A DNA stretch of 64,000 nt from Limnanthes douglasii subsp. nivea (GCA_036936605.1 JAUPFV010000002.1:270266770-270330769); one strand, 5' to 3'. Numbered from the stretch's first letter, positions 38,152 to 50,567 are shown. Numbers and translations: made by a program. Notes: generated from the letters alone by a model not told the origin.

Positions 38152-40643
38152 AAGTTTACACAAGTTCAATTGAACAATTCTATACAACAACAAGTTGAAA
38201 GCAACAACAAGTTTCATTCACCAGGTAGTAGTAAAGAAATTACTGAAGCTATATAAAAGATTGATGAGGAGCATCTTAAGGATCATTCTCCTGATCCTAA
38301 TATTGGCAGTTTCTCTCCCTCTCCAATGTACTCTCCACAACAAAGCTTCAATAAAATCATATCCTCCAAACTGAAAACTACAAAAAGAAGAAGATCAACT
38401 GGAAAACTATATATCAACTCTCTAAGTACAAGGGGCAGAATCTACAAATCTTATTCTGATAATGATCAGAGTTATTAGTTAGAATGCAATGGGTGTGAAT
38501 AACAAGCCTACCTTGAGAAGACTCAAATCTATGATCAGAACTGAGTGTATTAAGGTCCTTGCTATTCAAGAGCCTATGTCTAAGTATGATAAAATTAAAG
38601 AAGTTGCTGATAATCTTGGTTTTAGTGACTGTTTTGCTAATATTTCTAACAAGCTTTGGATTTTCTGGATGGATAATATGAGCATTATCATTGTTCTTAA
38701 CATGGAGCAATGTGTTCATATGGAGATTGATTACCCTGGTGTTAATGAAAGAATCTATCTTACTTTTATCTATGCTAAGTGAAATCGTATTAAGAGAATG
38801 GATCTTTGGGAGTGTCTTATGGCTGTTGCTGACAATGATAAGGCTTGGATGTGTGTTGGTGACTTTAACATTATTTCTACTCATGAGGAGCAGCTAAGTT
38901 GCATATCTAACTGTCAGGCCAGTATGGATAATTTTAATGCAACTATAAGGGCTTGCAATATCAATGATGCTGGTTATAGTGGTTCGAAATTTACTTGGTC
39001 AAGAAGCAACAAATGGAGAAGGCTGGATCGTGCTCTTGTCAATGATAAGTGGATGCTTGCTTTTAACAAAAACGCAGGTTTTTCACATGGTCAGAACATG
39101 TTCTGACCATGCCCCATTGCTCATCTCTGCTAACTCAGTTGATACTAATGATTCCATTTGTAAAAAAAAGAATTTTAAGTTTCTAAACACTTGGTCCAAT
39201 GATGTTTCTTTCCATAGTGTTGTTGAGCAGGATTGGAAGCAGCCAATGATTAGCCACCCTAGCAACACTTTTTGGTACAAACTAAGAAGACTCAAAAGCT
39301 GTCTCAAGATTTGGAATAAAGAAAGATTCGGGAATGTGTTTGATAGTGTTAAAGAAACAGAAAGCAATGTCAAGACTATGGAAATTCTTCATTATACTGC
39401 TAATAATCAGCAATCTCTTGATAATTTAGCTATGGGTAACAGTCTTCACTTAAAATCTCTAAGGAATGAGGACTCTTTCTGGAGACAAAAGTACTTCAAT
39501 AACTGGTTACATGAAGGTGATGGTAGCTTTAAACTTTTGTATAGTTATGTGGCGAAAAAAAGAAAAAAAAATGAAATCAAGAGTGTAAAAGATGGTGATA
39601 CCTGGATTCTGGATAAGAAGGAGATAGGAAAGTCTGTTGCTGATTACTTCAAAAACATTCTTATGTCTGACCCCTACAAAAATAAAGATGAAGAGAATGA
39701 GTTGCTGAATAATAAGAATTTTGATTGTATCCCCTCTATAGTAACTGCTGAGGACAATGATAAGCTGCTTGCTAGAACTTTTGAAGAAGAGATTTGGGGT
39801 ATAATCAGTAGCATGAAGAGTGACAGTGCCCCTGGTATTGATGGTTTCAACCTTTACTTCTTTAAACATTGATGGCTTATTATTAAAAGTGACTTGTGCA
39901 ATGCCTTCAATTCTTATATTCAAGGTAGCTTTATCCCAACTGGGTTATTTGCTACTGGAATTTGCCTTATCCCTAAGACCATCAACCCTACTTGGTGGAA
40001 TAGCTACAGACCAATTGGGTTGTGTACTCTAATCAATAGAATTTTTTCTGTCCTTATCAATCAAAGGCTTGCAAATGTTTTTCCTAAGATTGTCTCTTCT
40101 GCTCAGTATGCTTTTGTAAAGGGCAGACTTATTCATGACAATATATTACTGGCCAAAGAATTACTCTATGATATCAATAAAAAACCTAAAAAGGGTAATA
40201 CTATGATTCAATTAGATATATCGAAAGCATTCAACAGAATCTCTTACTCATTCATTTTTAAAGTCCTTCATACTTTTGGCTTTAACAATAAGTTTGTTAG
40301 TCTTATTAGAAAGATGATTACTGAAGTTCATGCTTCTATGATCATTAACACGAAAACTTTTGACTATTTTAGAATGAAGAGAGGATTAAGGCAGGGAGAT
40401 CCTATCTCTCCTAGCCTTTTTATCCTGGGTGAGGAATTTCTCACCAGAGGTCTGAACATTCTCTTTAATAATCACCCTAAAATGTGTTATGCTTCAAGAA
40501 CTAAGTACATTATTCCTTGTATTATGTTTGTTGACGATATTTTAGTGTTCACTAATAGTCTCTCTACTTCTATTCATATTCTGAGTTTCTTTCTAGAATT
40601 GTATCAACAAATTTCAAGTCAGGCCATAAACAAAAGTAAAACT
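38152..40643 (+). pseudogene. Split LINE, part 2: ORF1 tail, endonuclease and RT
   Basis: Continues the LINE from 27335. After the ORF1 tail (TQVQLNNSIQQQ), the endonuclease starts VIS-stop-NAMGVNNKPTLRRLKS near 38475-38540, with TAG in place of the conserved Trp. IQEPMSKYDK, CVGDFNIISTHEEQ and FTWSRSNKWRRLDR follow. RT blocks: SAPGIDGFNLYFF (39830), ICLIPKTINPTWWNSYRPIGL (39960), IQLDISKAFNRIS (40210), KRGLRQGDPISPSLF (40380) and the catalytic CIMFVDDILVFTNS near 40520. Breaks: stops near 38780 and 39870 and a frameshift near 39100. It is cut off at 40643 by an LTR, so zf-RVT and RNase H are missing. Confidence 0.9.
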
Positions 40644-40971
40644 TGATAAGAGAGTAATCCGCCGGTGTTGATATTAAGGAGTCAATTGTAAATAGAAGGA
40701 AACTAATATGTCTATAATTGTATTTATCTTTTATTAGAGGATAATTTGTAAATAAGGTACTTTATGAAGGATTAAAAAAGAAATAAAACAAGCCCACCAA
40801 GGATATTAATGGGTCCACCCTTCTCCACTATAAAAAGAGACCCATTATTCTTGGTAGGTGGGACATTCTTAATATAATATATTCTCTTTCTACATTCTCT
40901 CTCTACACTTGTGCTCTAGTCACATCAGGTTCAAGATACAACATCCTTCCTAGTTATTTATTCTCTCATCA
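40644..40971 (+). repeat. 5' LTR of Gypsy element 3
   Basis: 328 bases from TGATAAGAGAG to CTCTCATCA, with short inverted ends. TATA box TATAAAAA at 40829-40836. It interrupts the LINE reverse transcriptase. Confidence 0.88.
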
Positions 40972-40990
40972 TTGGCGCCGTCTGTGGGAA
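40972..40990 (+). other. Primer-binding site of Gypsy element 3
   Basis: TTGGCGCCGTCTGTGGGAA directly after the LTR, a common plant Gypsy primer site. Confidence 0.85.
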
Positions 40991-41175
40991 TCCGTGATAC
41001 CAAAAAGGAATCGTTTTCTTTGAAAATCGCGATATGATCTTAAAGAATGAATGGCGAAATTGTCGGAGAGAGGGATGGGAGAGAAGTGGCCTGAACCGTT
41101 TCGTTATCTGAAGGCGAAGAAACCCCGGGTCGGGAGCACTACGCCCAGGGTCGGGACAAACGTTCGACCCTTATC

Positions 41176-43490
41176 ATGACCAAGAGACAGCTTCTGGAAG
41201 ACATTGCCAGGTTGAACGCTGAGAGAGAGCGGGCGTTAGACGAAAAAATAGTTCGGGAAGGAAAAGGTAAAGACCCACTCATAGATGACCGCGATAAAGG
41301 CGACCCAACTGCGGGACATCGTATTGAGGCCCGACCTGTTAGATATTATCGGGTGCCTCGTCCGGAGGGTAAGTAGAATGTTAGAGAGGAGCGGTACCCG
41401 TGGGATAACCGCGGCGTCTCCACCGACTACACTACGGACGACTCATCGGGAAGGGAGTACCGACGCAAGGAAAGGTTAAACAAACGCGCGCTGGAAAAAC
41501 CGTTCCCGATGGAAGAGGGCACCCCTGTCAAACTCTCCTAAGTACAAGAAGGGTAGCACCAAAAAAAGAGCACCGGCGTCGTTTGAGAAAGAAGACATGC
41601 AAGCAGGCAGCAGAGAAGAGCGGATAGCTCTGCCTCAGGTCCAGTGGCAACCTTCGAACAGCCAGAACCAGGGGTACCGAACTAGTAGCCAATTCATCAA
41701 CCCCGGGGATGAAGGTCTCTACGGGGTTTAGACCGAAGGGCTCGGAGGCGAAGTGTTCGGGTTCGGGATGAATTGGAGAGCTTCGCCATTGTCCGACGAG
41801 AAATTGTCGGGGGATCTCCCGAAAAGGTTCAATATTTCCAAGTTGGAAAAGTATGACGGAAAGAGGGACCCAGGATAACCACTTGGAAGCCTTCAAAAAC
41901 TTTATGTTGAGCTTTGACAAAGACGATAAATTTTTATGTCGGGCGTTTTCAATGACCTTCAGGGATCGGGCATCCAAGTGGTACAACCGGTTACCGTAGG
42001 GTTGTATTAAAAACTTTGGGATGTTCTGGACATTGTTTCGACAGCACTTCGTCGGAAGCAAGAATTTCCGAGCTAATGGAGACACCATCATGAATTGTAA
42101 GCAGAGGTTGGGAGAGAGCCTCAGGGATTACACCAAGCGTTTTATTGACGCTAAGACCGACCTGGACCATTGTGAAGAGAATGTGGCGCTAACCGCGTAT
42201 CGCTTGGGCTTGCTCCCGGGACCGATGAAGCAAACAGTTACTAAAAAACAAGCGTTTACTTTTTCCGCCCTTCTGGCCCAAATAGAAAAACAGATACTGA
42301 TAGAAGAGACCGAGGCGTCCGAACTGGCAGCGCAAATTCAGCAGAGCGCGCAAGCCTCGGTCGTAATAAAACACAGGCTCAATCCAGCTACGCTCAGCAA
42401 GCACAGCCGGTCAGCATGATACCACCAACCCAATCTTTGGCAATCAAGCCTTCGGCCCCCCCCCCCAAGCCAAAAAGCAAGGCAGACGAATCAACTAGTT
42501 TCCCAACCCATGTCTAACAAGTGGATCCAGCCCGCTTAATTCGCTGACTTGACGGAATGCGTGTCTTCGATCTACGAACAGACTAAGAAAAGCGGGATGT
42601 ATCGGATCCTTTCCTTATACCAACGCCTCGGGAGCAGAGGAACAAACGGTATTTTCGCTACCACGAAGACGTGGGACACGATACTAAGGATTGCATTGCC
42701 CTAAAAAAGGAGATACGGATGTTAATAGAGCACGGGTACCTCCTAGAGTACGTGAAAAAGAAAGCTCAACAGTGTACCACTTTGAGAGAGGTCGTAACGA
42801 TACCGAAGTCCGAAACCACCATGACCATTTCCGAAGTCACCGACCCGTTTGATGTTTCGATCGAATACCTCGACCCGGAGGCGAATCGCCACATCATTGG
42901 GATGATTGAAGAATGAGCTGCGGGAAGTATTGGGAATGTAAGAAACCTTTGTAAAAATTTTGAATCATTGACTATTTTCGGTGGAGACTCTATGGCAGGC
43001 ACCACACACTCCTCTAGAAAACGGCATATCGTGAATCTGGCTACCCAGTTGGAAGCCCGACCGTATCCCCACTCAAAAGGCATCCTTTCACCGATCCTAT
43101 ATTTTGAGGACGACGACATGAGAGATATAGCTGGCCCTCATGAAGACGCCATCGTTATCGGGGCGGCCATTGCGGGGGAAGAGGTCCGGCATATTCTGGT
43201 AGATACCGGCAGCTCAGCCAATATAATCTTCGCATCCACCTTCGCGAAGTTCAGGACACCTCCGGTCATTATGAGGTCTGACCGAATTATCGTGGGGTTT
43301 ACGGGTTTGACAGCAGACGTAGTTGGTGAGTTCGAGGGTATCGTCCAGCTAGGCCGCGGACCGTTCAAGAAAGAGGTCACGGTCTTATTTGTGGTGGTGG
43401 ACGCACCGGCTTCTCACAATGCTATTTTTGGCAGATCATGGTTATCACGAATGCATGCGGTATCATCCACAGTTCATCAATGTTTGAAAT
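41176..43490 (+). pseudogene. Gypsy element 3: gag and protease, truncated
   Basis: Gag leader (MTKRQLLEDIARLNAERE, 41176). The gag core runs about 41860-42420: AFKNFMLSFDKDDKFLC, then ASKWYNRLP followed by a stop, and FRQHFVGSKNFRANGDTI. A nucleocapsid-like YHEDVGHDTKDC lies near 42660. The protease runs 42968-43490 with an intact RHILVDTGSSANIIF. Stops and frameshifts separate all parts. Right after SSTVHQCLKYVV the element stops abruptly at about 43490; RT, RNase H, integrase and 3' LTR are gone. It is visibly richer in G+C than its surroundings. Confidence 0.85.
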
Positions 43491-43521
43491 ACGTGGTCGG
43501 AATATTTCCAACCCTCATACG

Positions 43522-43594
43522 TGGTATGATAAAGTCCGAACTTCCCTCCGAATATTTAAGCAAGGAGACGTTCGGATATTTCCAACCCTCATTA
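43522..43594 (-). repeat. Remnant of the 3' LTR of element 2
   Basis: Matches the last part of the LTR at about 53460-53532 (GGTATGATAAAGTCCGAA... to ...CCCTCATTA). A stray copy of the LTR end (TCGGAATATTTCCAACCCTCAT) sits just to the left at about 43497-43518. Polypurine tract GTTAAAGGGGCTAC (minus) at 43595-43608. Confidence 0.8.
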
Positions 43595-43726
43595 GTAGCC
43601 CCTTTAACATTTTCAAACCGATCCTGTTCGGAAAGGTTAAATTTTGTGTCTGTTTTATTGTATTCAGATCCGAAGGACCGTTACGTATTATGTAGAATAG
43701 TGACTGCTTGAATTCTGTGTGTTTTC

Positions 43727-43894
43727 GACACGTGTCAGTCTATGGTTAGGTTTTTCGAGCCGTTTTTTCTTCTTGGTAACCGTACCTAGGCTCTTAAAGT
43801 TTTGTAGGTTGTAATGATTAATCCTTAATCATTTGTAGGTCGATTCATATTCCCTAGGAAAACTCTAGAACTTCTTCTTCATTTTAGTATAAAG
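43727..43894 (+). promoter_or_regulatory. Promoter of the antisense gene (G-box and TATA), element 2
   Basis: GACACGTGTC at 43727-43736 and TATAAAG at 43888-43894, with the ATG at 43987. Spacing from G-box to TATA is 161 bases (172 in element 1), and from TATA to ATG 99 bases (107 in element 1). Confidence 0.6.
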
Positions 43895-43986
43895 ATTTGA
43901 TTTCACTGTTCCACTCATTCTCATCAGAAAATTTCTAGAGAGTAAAAGTTTGAACTCACTTGAAATTTCTTGAACTGGGTAATTTT

Positions 43987-46820
43987 ATGTTCACTGCTAG
44001 AACTGCTCTAGGAAAAGAAGGTTGGTTAAATTTGTCGGAGTTGGAAGAAGATAAGAGACAAGCTCGAATCGCCGCCGGTTTACCAACGAATTCTAGTGGA
44101 TTAGTGATTCAAACTATTCCTAAACCGGAAAGAATTTCATCGTCATACAGGACTCCGGTAACCCGTCGTCCAGCTTTTGTTTCAACCTTAGCCCCACTCT
44201 CCTCAGAGCCTCTGAGATCTCCTGAGAGGAAGACTCAAGATTCTGTTTTGCCTAGAGTTAAGACCACAGAACCAGTAACCCAGAAAACTCCTTCTAAGGA
44301 AAATGCAGTTTCGAGTGCAAGGAGGACTTCTACATTCATTGCTATGGGTTCAGATATAGACACCTCCACTCCTCGTCGGGTCACCCGTCAGTCTAAAGCA
44401 AAAGACACCGATAATCCTGTTTCAAAAATCAGTTCAGAAGTTACCACTTCCGAACAAGTAAGCGAGAAATTTGCTGGACCATCCAGTCAAATTTCCGAAC
44501 AGCCGAATGTTGCACCTCCAAAAACTGGAGAAGAAGCTTTGGAGACCACTGAGACTGATACTCATTTTGAGGGCTCCGGACAAACTGGAGAAGACCAATT
44601 TGGATCAACGACCAGAGGCAAAGTGGGTCAATCTAACATTGACACCCTTCCCGGCTGTTTGGAAGGAAAAGTCGGTCTGAACTTCAGAAAGGTTAGTGTA
44701 AAGTATTTACTTGCTTTACAGAAGATAAATTATGTTTACACCCAAACCTGTTGAGTTAGATAGGATCAGGACAAAGTGGGGTATCCCAGATTCGGTAAAG
44801 GTTCGAATTCCAATCCATCCGGAAACCCTAATGAATTGTAAGTCAAATGAATTGGTTGTCTATACCGAGCTGTTGAATTGGGGCCTTAGGTTTCCCCTGG
44901 ATCCAGAGATTGTTCGGTAATTTAGCTTAGTTAGATTATGTCCCAGCCAACTGATGTCGAACGCCTGGTACATGCTGATGGCCACTATCATGGCATCAAG
45001 GTTATCAAAGATTCCAATCTCAATGGATTAGTTCACTGCAGTTGCGGGTTTGAGTAAGAATCATCACATCCCTTTCTACCATTACAACGTGCCCAATGAT
45101 CAGAAGGTGGTGATTGATCTGCTGGAGTCAGAGAAGCCATGGAGGATGCAGTTCTTGTTCATAAGTGGTGCATGGGAAAATGGACGAAAAATAAAAGCTG
45201 TTGACAACCCAAGCCAGCTTATCAACCGATGGACTACCAACAGTAAGTACTTCTCTATTACGACTTTTATTTTTAACAACTATTAATTTTATCTAACCTC
45301 CTTTGTATTATGTGGTAGTTATCTCCAAGATGTTCTCCGAACATCTTGAGGATGGCAAGCAGATTCTTCAAAGGTTGAATGCATGGGCATCCGAACGTTG
45401 GGGGCTAGGGTTCCATAACGCTTTTACTTCAGAGAACTTGGTTCGGACCCATCTATGGAACATTACTGGTAAAAGAGACTTGACTTGGGAGGAGTTAACA
45501 ACTCTTCCTCCTTCGGATGAGATTCTTCGAAAAACCGAACAGAAAGAGGGAAAAGTGTACCTTCCTGCCAGACATAGGTGTCATAGACAGTTGGAGAAAA
45601 TCCAAAAGAAGCAGAAGAAAGCTGGTACTAAGAAGGTGATTGATCCTCTTACTACCGATCTCGAAGGGATTGATCCAGCCTTATTAATGGCGGTAGCAGT
45701 TAGCACCAAAGGGACAGGTCAGGCTGATCTGCCTGTTCATCCCAAGAAGCGAGGGCACAAGCAGGGGCATAAAGGGAGTCATGAAGAGGTTCGAAAGAAT
45801 AAAAAATCAGACAAAAAATCTAAGAAGCAGAAAAAGACTGACACAGGGTCAGAGCTAGTTTTTCATCCTTTGGAGGTCCCTGTCGATATCCCTGCTGAAA
45901 TTCCTACCGAATTACCAGAAGATCAGGTCCCTCAAGGACCTTATGATAATCCTCCGGATCCGTCCTCACCAAGACCACCAGACACTGGCGCAGGTCAAGA
46001 CTCTCTTGATCCTTTCCCAAATATTTATATTAGCGGTTTTGATAAATATGACTTCGAGAAATCCTTTCCACAATCTCCCATAGTGAATTGTGTAACCTGC
46101 GATGGTCAGTCTTTTGAAGTTCCGAAGGATCACAGACCTTTGAGTTATGCTATGCTATGGTATATCAAATCAGTCTCTGGCTTGGAGCAAGAGGTACGTG
46201 ATTAGGAAAAAGATATAAACATGCTCAACAATGAGAATACTGCCTTGAAAAACTCCTTTTTTGCCGAACAAGCCAGGACAAAGACCCTTGAAAAGGAAAA
46301 AGATCATAAGGCCTCTGAACTCACTGAAGCCTTAGATGCTTTAGAGAAGTTTAAGTCCGAACATGAGTTGTTGAAGAAGAATACTTCGGACCAAATAAAA
46401 CTTCTCAAAGCACAGCAAACCACTGATGGCAATACTATTAAGACCCTATCCGAGGAGAATGAAAAGCTGGAAAATCTTGTGAAAGAAAAAAGTGATGAGC
46501 TGACTACTCTCCGTCAGGATAGAAAGAAAGACTTGGATGCCGCCATCGAAAGGTATGCTTCTGGTGTAGTGAATTCCCTAGAATACAGGGATGAAGAAGT
46601 TAAGGCTGACATGGTCTTGTTGTTCCATGAAACTTTCCCAAAAATGACCCTAGGGCCCTTATGGAGATACGTTCCTGCGCACCAAATCCCTCAACGCAGC
46701 ATAGCTGAGGGGGACAAATATGGGTATTCCACAGGTAGCAATGACTCGATGAAGGTGAGGGTTCTAGCGCCAAAACCACCAGTCCAGCCCCAGCAATTGA
46801 ACCAACCGAGATCAAAGTAG
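43987..46820 (+). pseudogene. Antisense extra gene of Tat element 2 (PF04195-like, spliced)
   Basis: Homologue of the antisense gene in element 1. It starts MFTARTALGKEGWLNLSELE, where element 1 has MFTARNALVKGGWLNLSELE. A variable, Ser/Thr-rich linker is followed by the PF04195-like domain (about 44660-45240: LEGKVGLNFRKVSVKYLL, ELLNWGLRFPLDPEIVR, MASRLSKIPISMD). A GT-AG intron lies at 45243-45318, at the same place as in element 1, then ILQRLNAWASERWG, a lysine-rich stretch, a Pro-rich stretch and a coiled coil (about 46220-46560). The end is MVLLFHETFPKMTLGPLW. Breaks: a one-base frame change near 44745 and stops at about 44920, 45030 and 46203. The function is unknown. Confidence 0.8.
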
Positions 46821-46857
46821 AAGAGCCCTAAGGTGATTTTATTTTACTCCAAAACTT

Positions 46858-46935
46858 AAAGTCCTTGGATGGCCAATGCACTCTTGTTTTAATTCATCTT
46901 GTGTTAAGTACCAAAGTCCTTGGATGGCCAAAGCA
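46858..46935 (+). repeat. Paired stem-loop motif after the antisense gene, element 2
   Basis: AAAGTCCTTGGATGGCCAATGCA at 46858-46880 and AAAGTCCTTGGATGGCCAAAGCA at 46913-46935. Counterpart of 31593-31701. Confidence 0.75.
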
Positions 46936-47064
46936 TTTTGTTGTGAAACTAATCGGAGTTTTCTTGTTTTGATTTAATCTCACTCTTTATTTATGCTTGT
47001 GTTTTAATTATCCGAATGAATTTTGATGCTTGGACAGCGTTTGATTTGTCCGAATAGTATGAGG

Positions 47065-47262
47065 GACTTTGTTTAATTAGTCCAACCAAGCTAATCAATA
47101 CGAAGGACCTTATTTAATTTGTCCAACCAATAACCAATATGAAGGACTTTGTTTAATTTGTCCAACCAAGATAACCAATACGGAGGACTTTGTTTAATTT
47201 GTCCAACCAAGATAACCAATACGAAGGAATTTGTTTAATTTGTCCAACTTGGTTTACCAACA
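47065..47262. repeat. Minisatellite, five units of about 41 bases
   Basis: Unit of the kind GGACTTTGTTTAATTTGTCC then AACCAAGATAACCAATACGAA, repeated about five times with small changes, between the antisense gene and the pol end of element 2. Confidence 0.88.
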
Positions 47263-47482
47263 TATTCCTTAGCATCCGAACAGATATTTGTTGGTTCGGA
47301 GTATTTAGTGTATGAAATATAGAAAATTTTAAGAAACACCAAAAATTTAACAAGGCATCTTGTATTATTTAAAATAAACCGGACACCTTATTGAAACCTC
47401 CCCGTGCCACCAGGGTAGGAAATAGTATGCCCCTTAATATTTACATGGTATTTTAACAAGTAAATATTTAAAGCAAGAAATT

Positions 47483-50400
47483 TTATTCTAAGTACAACCT
47501 GAGATGCTGAATATTCCAGGGATGCTTTAAATTTCTTCCATCTTTATCTTGAAGTCTATAAGTCCCTGGCTTGATCTTTTCAAAAATCACATAAGGGTCT
47601 TCCCAATGAGGAGCGAGCTTTCCGAACTTCCTTTCCTTATTATGTAGGAAGACTTTTCTCATTACCTTATCTCCAACTTGGAAATCCATTCTTTTAACTT
47701 TGGAAGCAAATCTGCTTCTCATCGGGCCTTGGTAATGCGCCGTACGGAGATATGCTTTAACCCCTTTCTCCTCCACCAAATCAAGTTGATTTCTAATGGA
47801 AGCATCATTAGTGTATTCAGAGTAATTTTGAACCCTATAGAATAGTAAAGTCGCCTCTATAGGAGTGATTGCATACATCCCATAGACCAAGGGAAAACGA
47901 GATTCTTGGGTGGCTGTCCGAGGGGTAGTTCGATATGCCCATAACACCTCTTGTAGATAGTTAGGCCATTTCCTCGCAAGCCCCTTCTAAATTTTTATTT
48001 AAACCAGACAAAATGACTCTGTTGGTTACTTCAACCTGTCCATTTGATTAAGGGTGAAAAGGAGAAGAGAAGCAATGCTGAATACCTCTTGAAGCACAAA
48101 GAGCCTCTATTTCCCTATTATCAAATTGTGGCCCGTTGTCTGTGGTAATTTTTTGAGGAATTTCGAACCTGCAGCATATATTTGACAAAATAAATTTAAT
48201 AACTGCCTTCGATGTTGTGGTTGCCAAAGGAGCGGCTTCGACCCACTTGGAGAAGTAATCAATGGCCATAATGATTGTTCGGCAACCTCCGGAAGCAACA
48301 AGGAGAGGGCCAACCAAATCCATACCCCATATGGCAAAGGGTACATGTTCGGAGATCAATTCTATAGGCACTGCTGGGGTATGAATTTCGTTCCCATACC
48401 TTTGGCATATATCACATCTTTTCACCAAATATTTTGCATCAGCCATTATGGTTGGCCAGTAATATCCAGCCAATAAAACCCTTCGGGATAAACCTATATA
48501 ACCACAATGGGTTGACCCTTCTCTATCATGTAATTCAGACAAGACATCTTGGGATTCTTGATAACCCAAACAACGTAAGAGAGGCTTAGTAAATGATTTT
48601 TTGTATAAAACTTCTCTTATAAGTAGGAAGGCACGAGCTTTGTTTTTAAGCTTTCTTGCTTCTCATTTATCAGTGGGCAAAACTCCATTAGTTAAATACT
48701 GAAGAACTTCGTACCTCCAATCCTTCGGTTGGATCACTGAGATTGCCATATATTCCTCATGACACTTTTCAGCCTCTTGAGCCCCTTGGATTAATGGGCA
48801 TTCTTGTACAAGAATCTAGGGATATGATTCTGAATATGCTAAGGTAGCTAGAGAATCTGCTACTGTATTCTCCGATCTAGGGATATGCTCATAACAGATA
48901 CTTTTGAAGTTTGATGCTACCTCTTTTAAAATAAGCAAGTATTTAACCAACTGCTCTTTTCTAACTTCCGATTTCCCCTGTGCATGGTGAATAAGAAGTT
49001 GAGAGTCACTCATCAACCTAACCCTTTTAGCCCCACAAATAAGAGCTAACTTCAAACCAGTTATGGCTGCTTCGTACTCGGATTCATTGTTCGAAGCTCT
49101 GAACCCAAAGCATACAGCCTGATGCATTCGGTTACCATATGGAGTAATTAAACAAATTCCATTCCCACAACCCATTGTACTTGCTCCACCATCAGTTTGT
49201 ACCACCCATTCTTTTTAATGCGTTCGGTTGTATCTTGTGTAGAAGATCTGTCTGTATGGAATTTTACAAGAAAATCAGCCATTGGTTAAGCCTTCATAGC
49301 TGTTCGGGGAGCAAAGTCTATGTCAAAATCACCCAACTCTACAGACCACTTGGTCATTCTGCTGGAGACAGCAGTTTTTTGTAGAACATTTTTAAGAGGG
49401 AAAGATGTTCGGACGGTAATTGAATAAGCTTGGAAATAAGGCCTCATCTTCCGAGCCGCAATTACCCTGGCTAGTGCCAATTTTTCCAACTTCAAATATC
49501 TTCTTTCAGCATCTAACAAGCTCTTGCTGATGTAATACATCGGACGGGGATAATTATCCACCTCTCTTACCAAAACAGCACTCAAAGCACATTGAGACGC
49601 CGCTAGGTAAACATAGAGTCTTTCCCCTTGGACAGGTTTAGAGAGAGTCTTAGGTGATGACAAATGTTGCTTTATTCGGAGAAACGCTTGATCACATAAT
49701 GGGGACCAGTTAAATTTTTTGACATCTTTTAAAACTTGAAAAAAGGGAGGACACTTATCTGATGACCTTGAGATGAATCGATTCAAAGCAGCCAACCTCC
49801 CAGTAAGTCTTTGAACTTCTTTAATATTGCGAGGAGGCTCCATTTCTAACAAAGTGTTGAGTTGATCCGGATCAGGCTGAATACCCTTTTCACTTATTAT
49901 GTAGCCCAAAACTTTCCCAGACCGAACCCCAAATACACACTTCTCCGGATTTAATTTCAAATTTACAGCTTCTAAACTTGCAAAAGTCTCTTGAAGATCA
50001 TCAATATGTGTGTGTTCCTTCGAACTCTTGACCATCATGTTATCTATGTACACTTCCATGTTTCTGCCTATCTGAGTAGCAAAGGTTTTGTTTACTAATA
50101 TCTGATAAGTTGCTCCGGCATTCTTTAATCCGAAATGCATTACCTTGTAGCAATGAAGACCCCTATCGGTGATGAAAGTTGTATGGTCTTGATCATTCGA
50201 ATCAACTTGAATCTGATTATACCCTGAGAAAGAATCCATGAAAGACATGAGTTTGTTCCCAAAGGTGGAATCCACCAGATGATCAATCCGAGGAACCGGA
50301 TACAACAGTATAGTCAATGCACATACGTCATTTGCCATTATTCTTTTTAACCAGCACCGAATTTACGGTCCAAAGAGGATACTGAGACTCTTTAATGTGT

Positions 50401-50567
50401 CCCATCTTGGTCAATCTATCAACTTCCTGAACAATCACATCTGATTTTTCTTTGGAGAAAGTTCTTCTTCTTTGGACAACAGGAGCAGCATCACTCCGAA
50501 CGGATAATTTGTGGGAAATGAACTCAACTGGTACTCCAGTTACATCACTGTTACACCATGCAAACAC
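47483..50567 (-). pseudogene. Tat pol of element 2: RT, RNase H, aRNH, integrase
   Basis: Read leftwards: RT start (50328-50567); the rest of RT plus the first RNase H (49286-50338); aRNH (48816-49205, WVVQTDGGASTMGCGNG); integrase zinc motif and core (48048-48569: GMDLVGP, TTDNGPQFDN); integrase end (47483-47947). The RT active site reads YIDNMMVKS: the second aspartate codon (50039-50041) is AAC, so the enzyme would be inactive. A TAA interrupts the integrase core just before NGQVEV, near 48047. Other frame breaks lie near 50335, 49270 and 48600-48815. Homologous to element 1 throughout. Confidence 0.9.
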
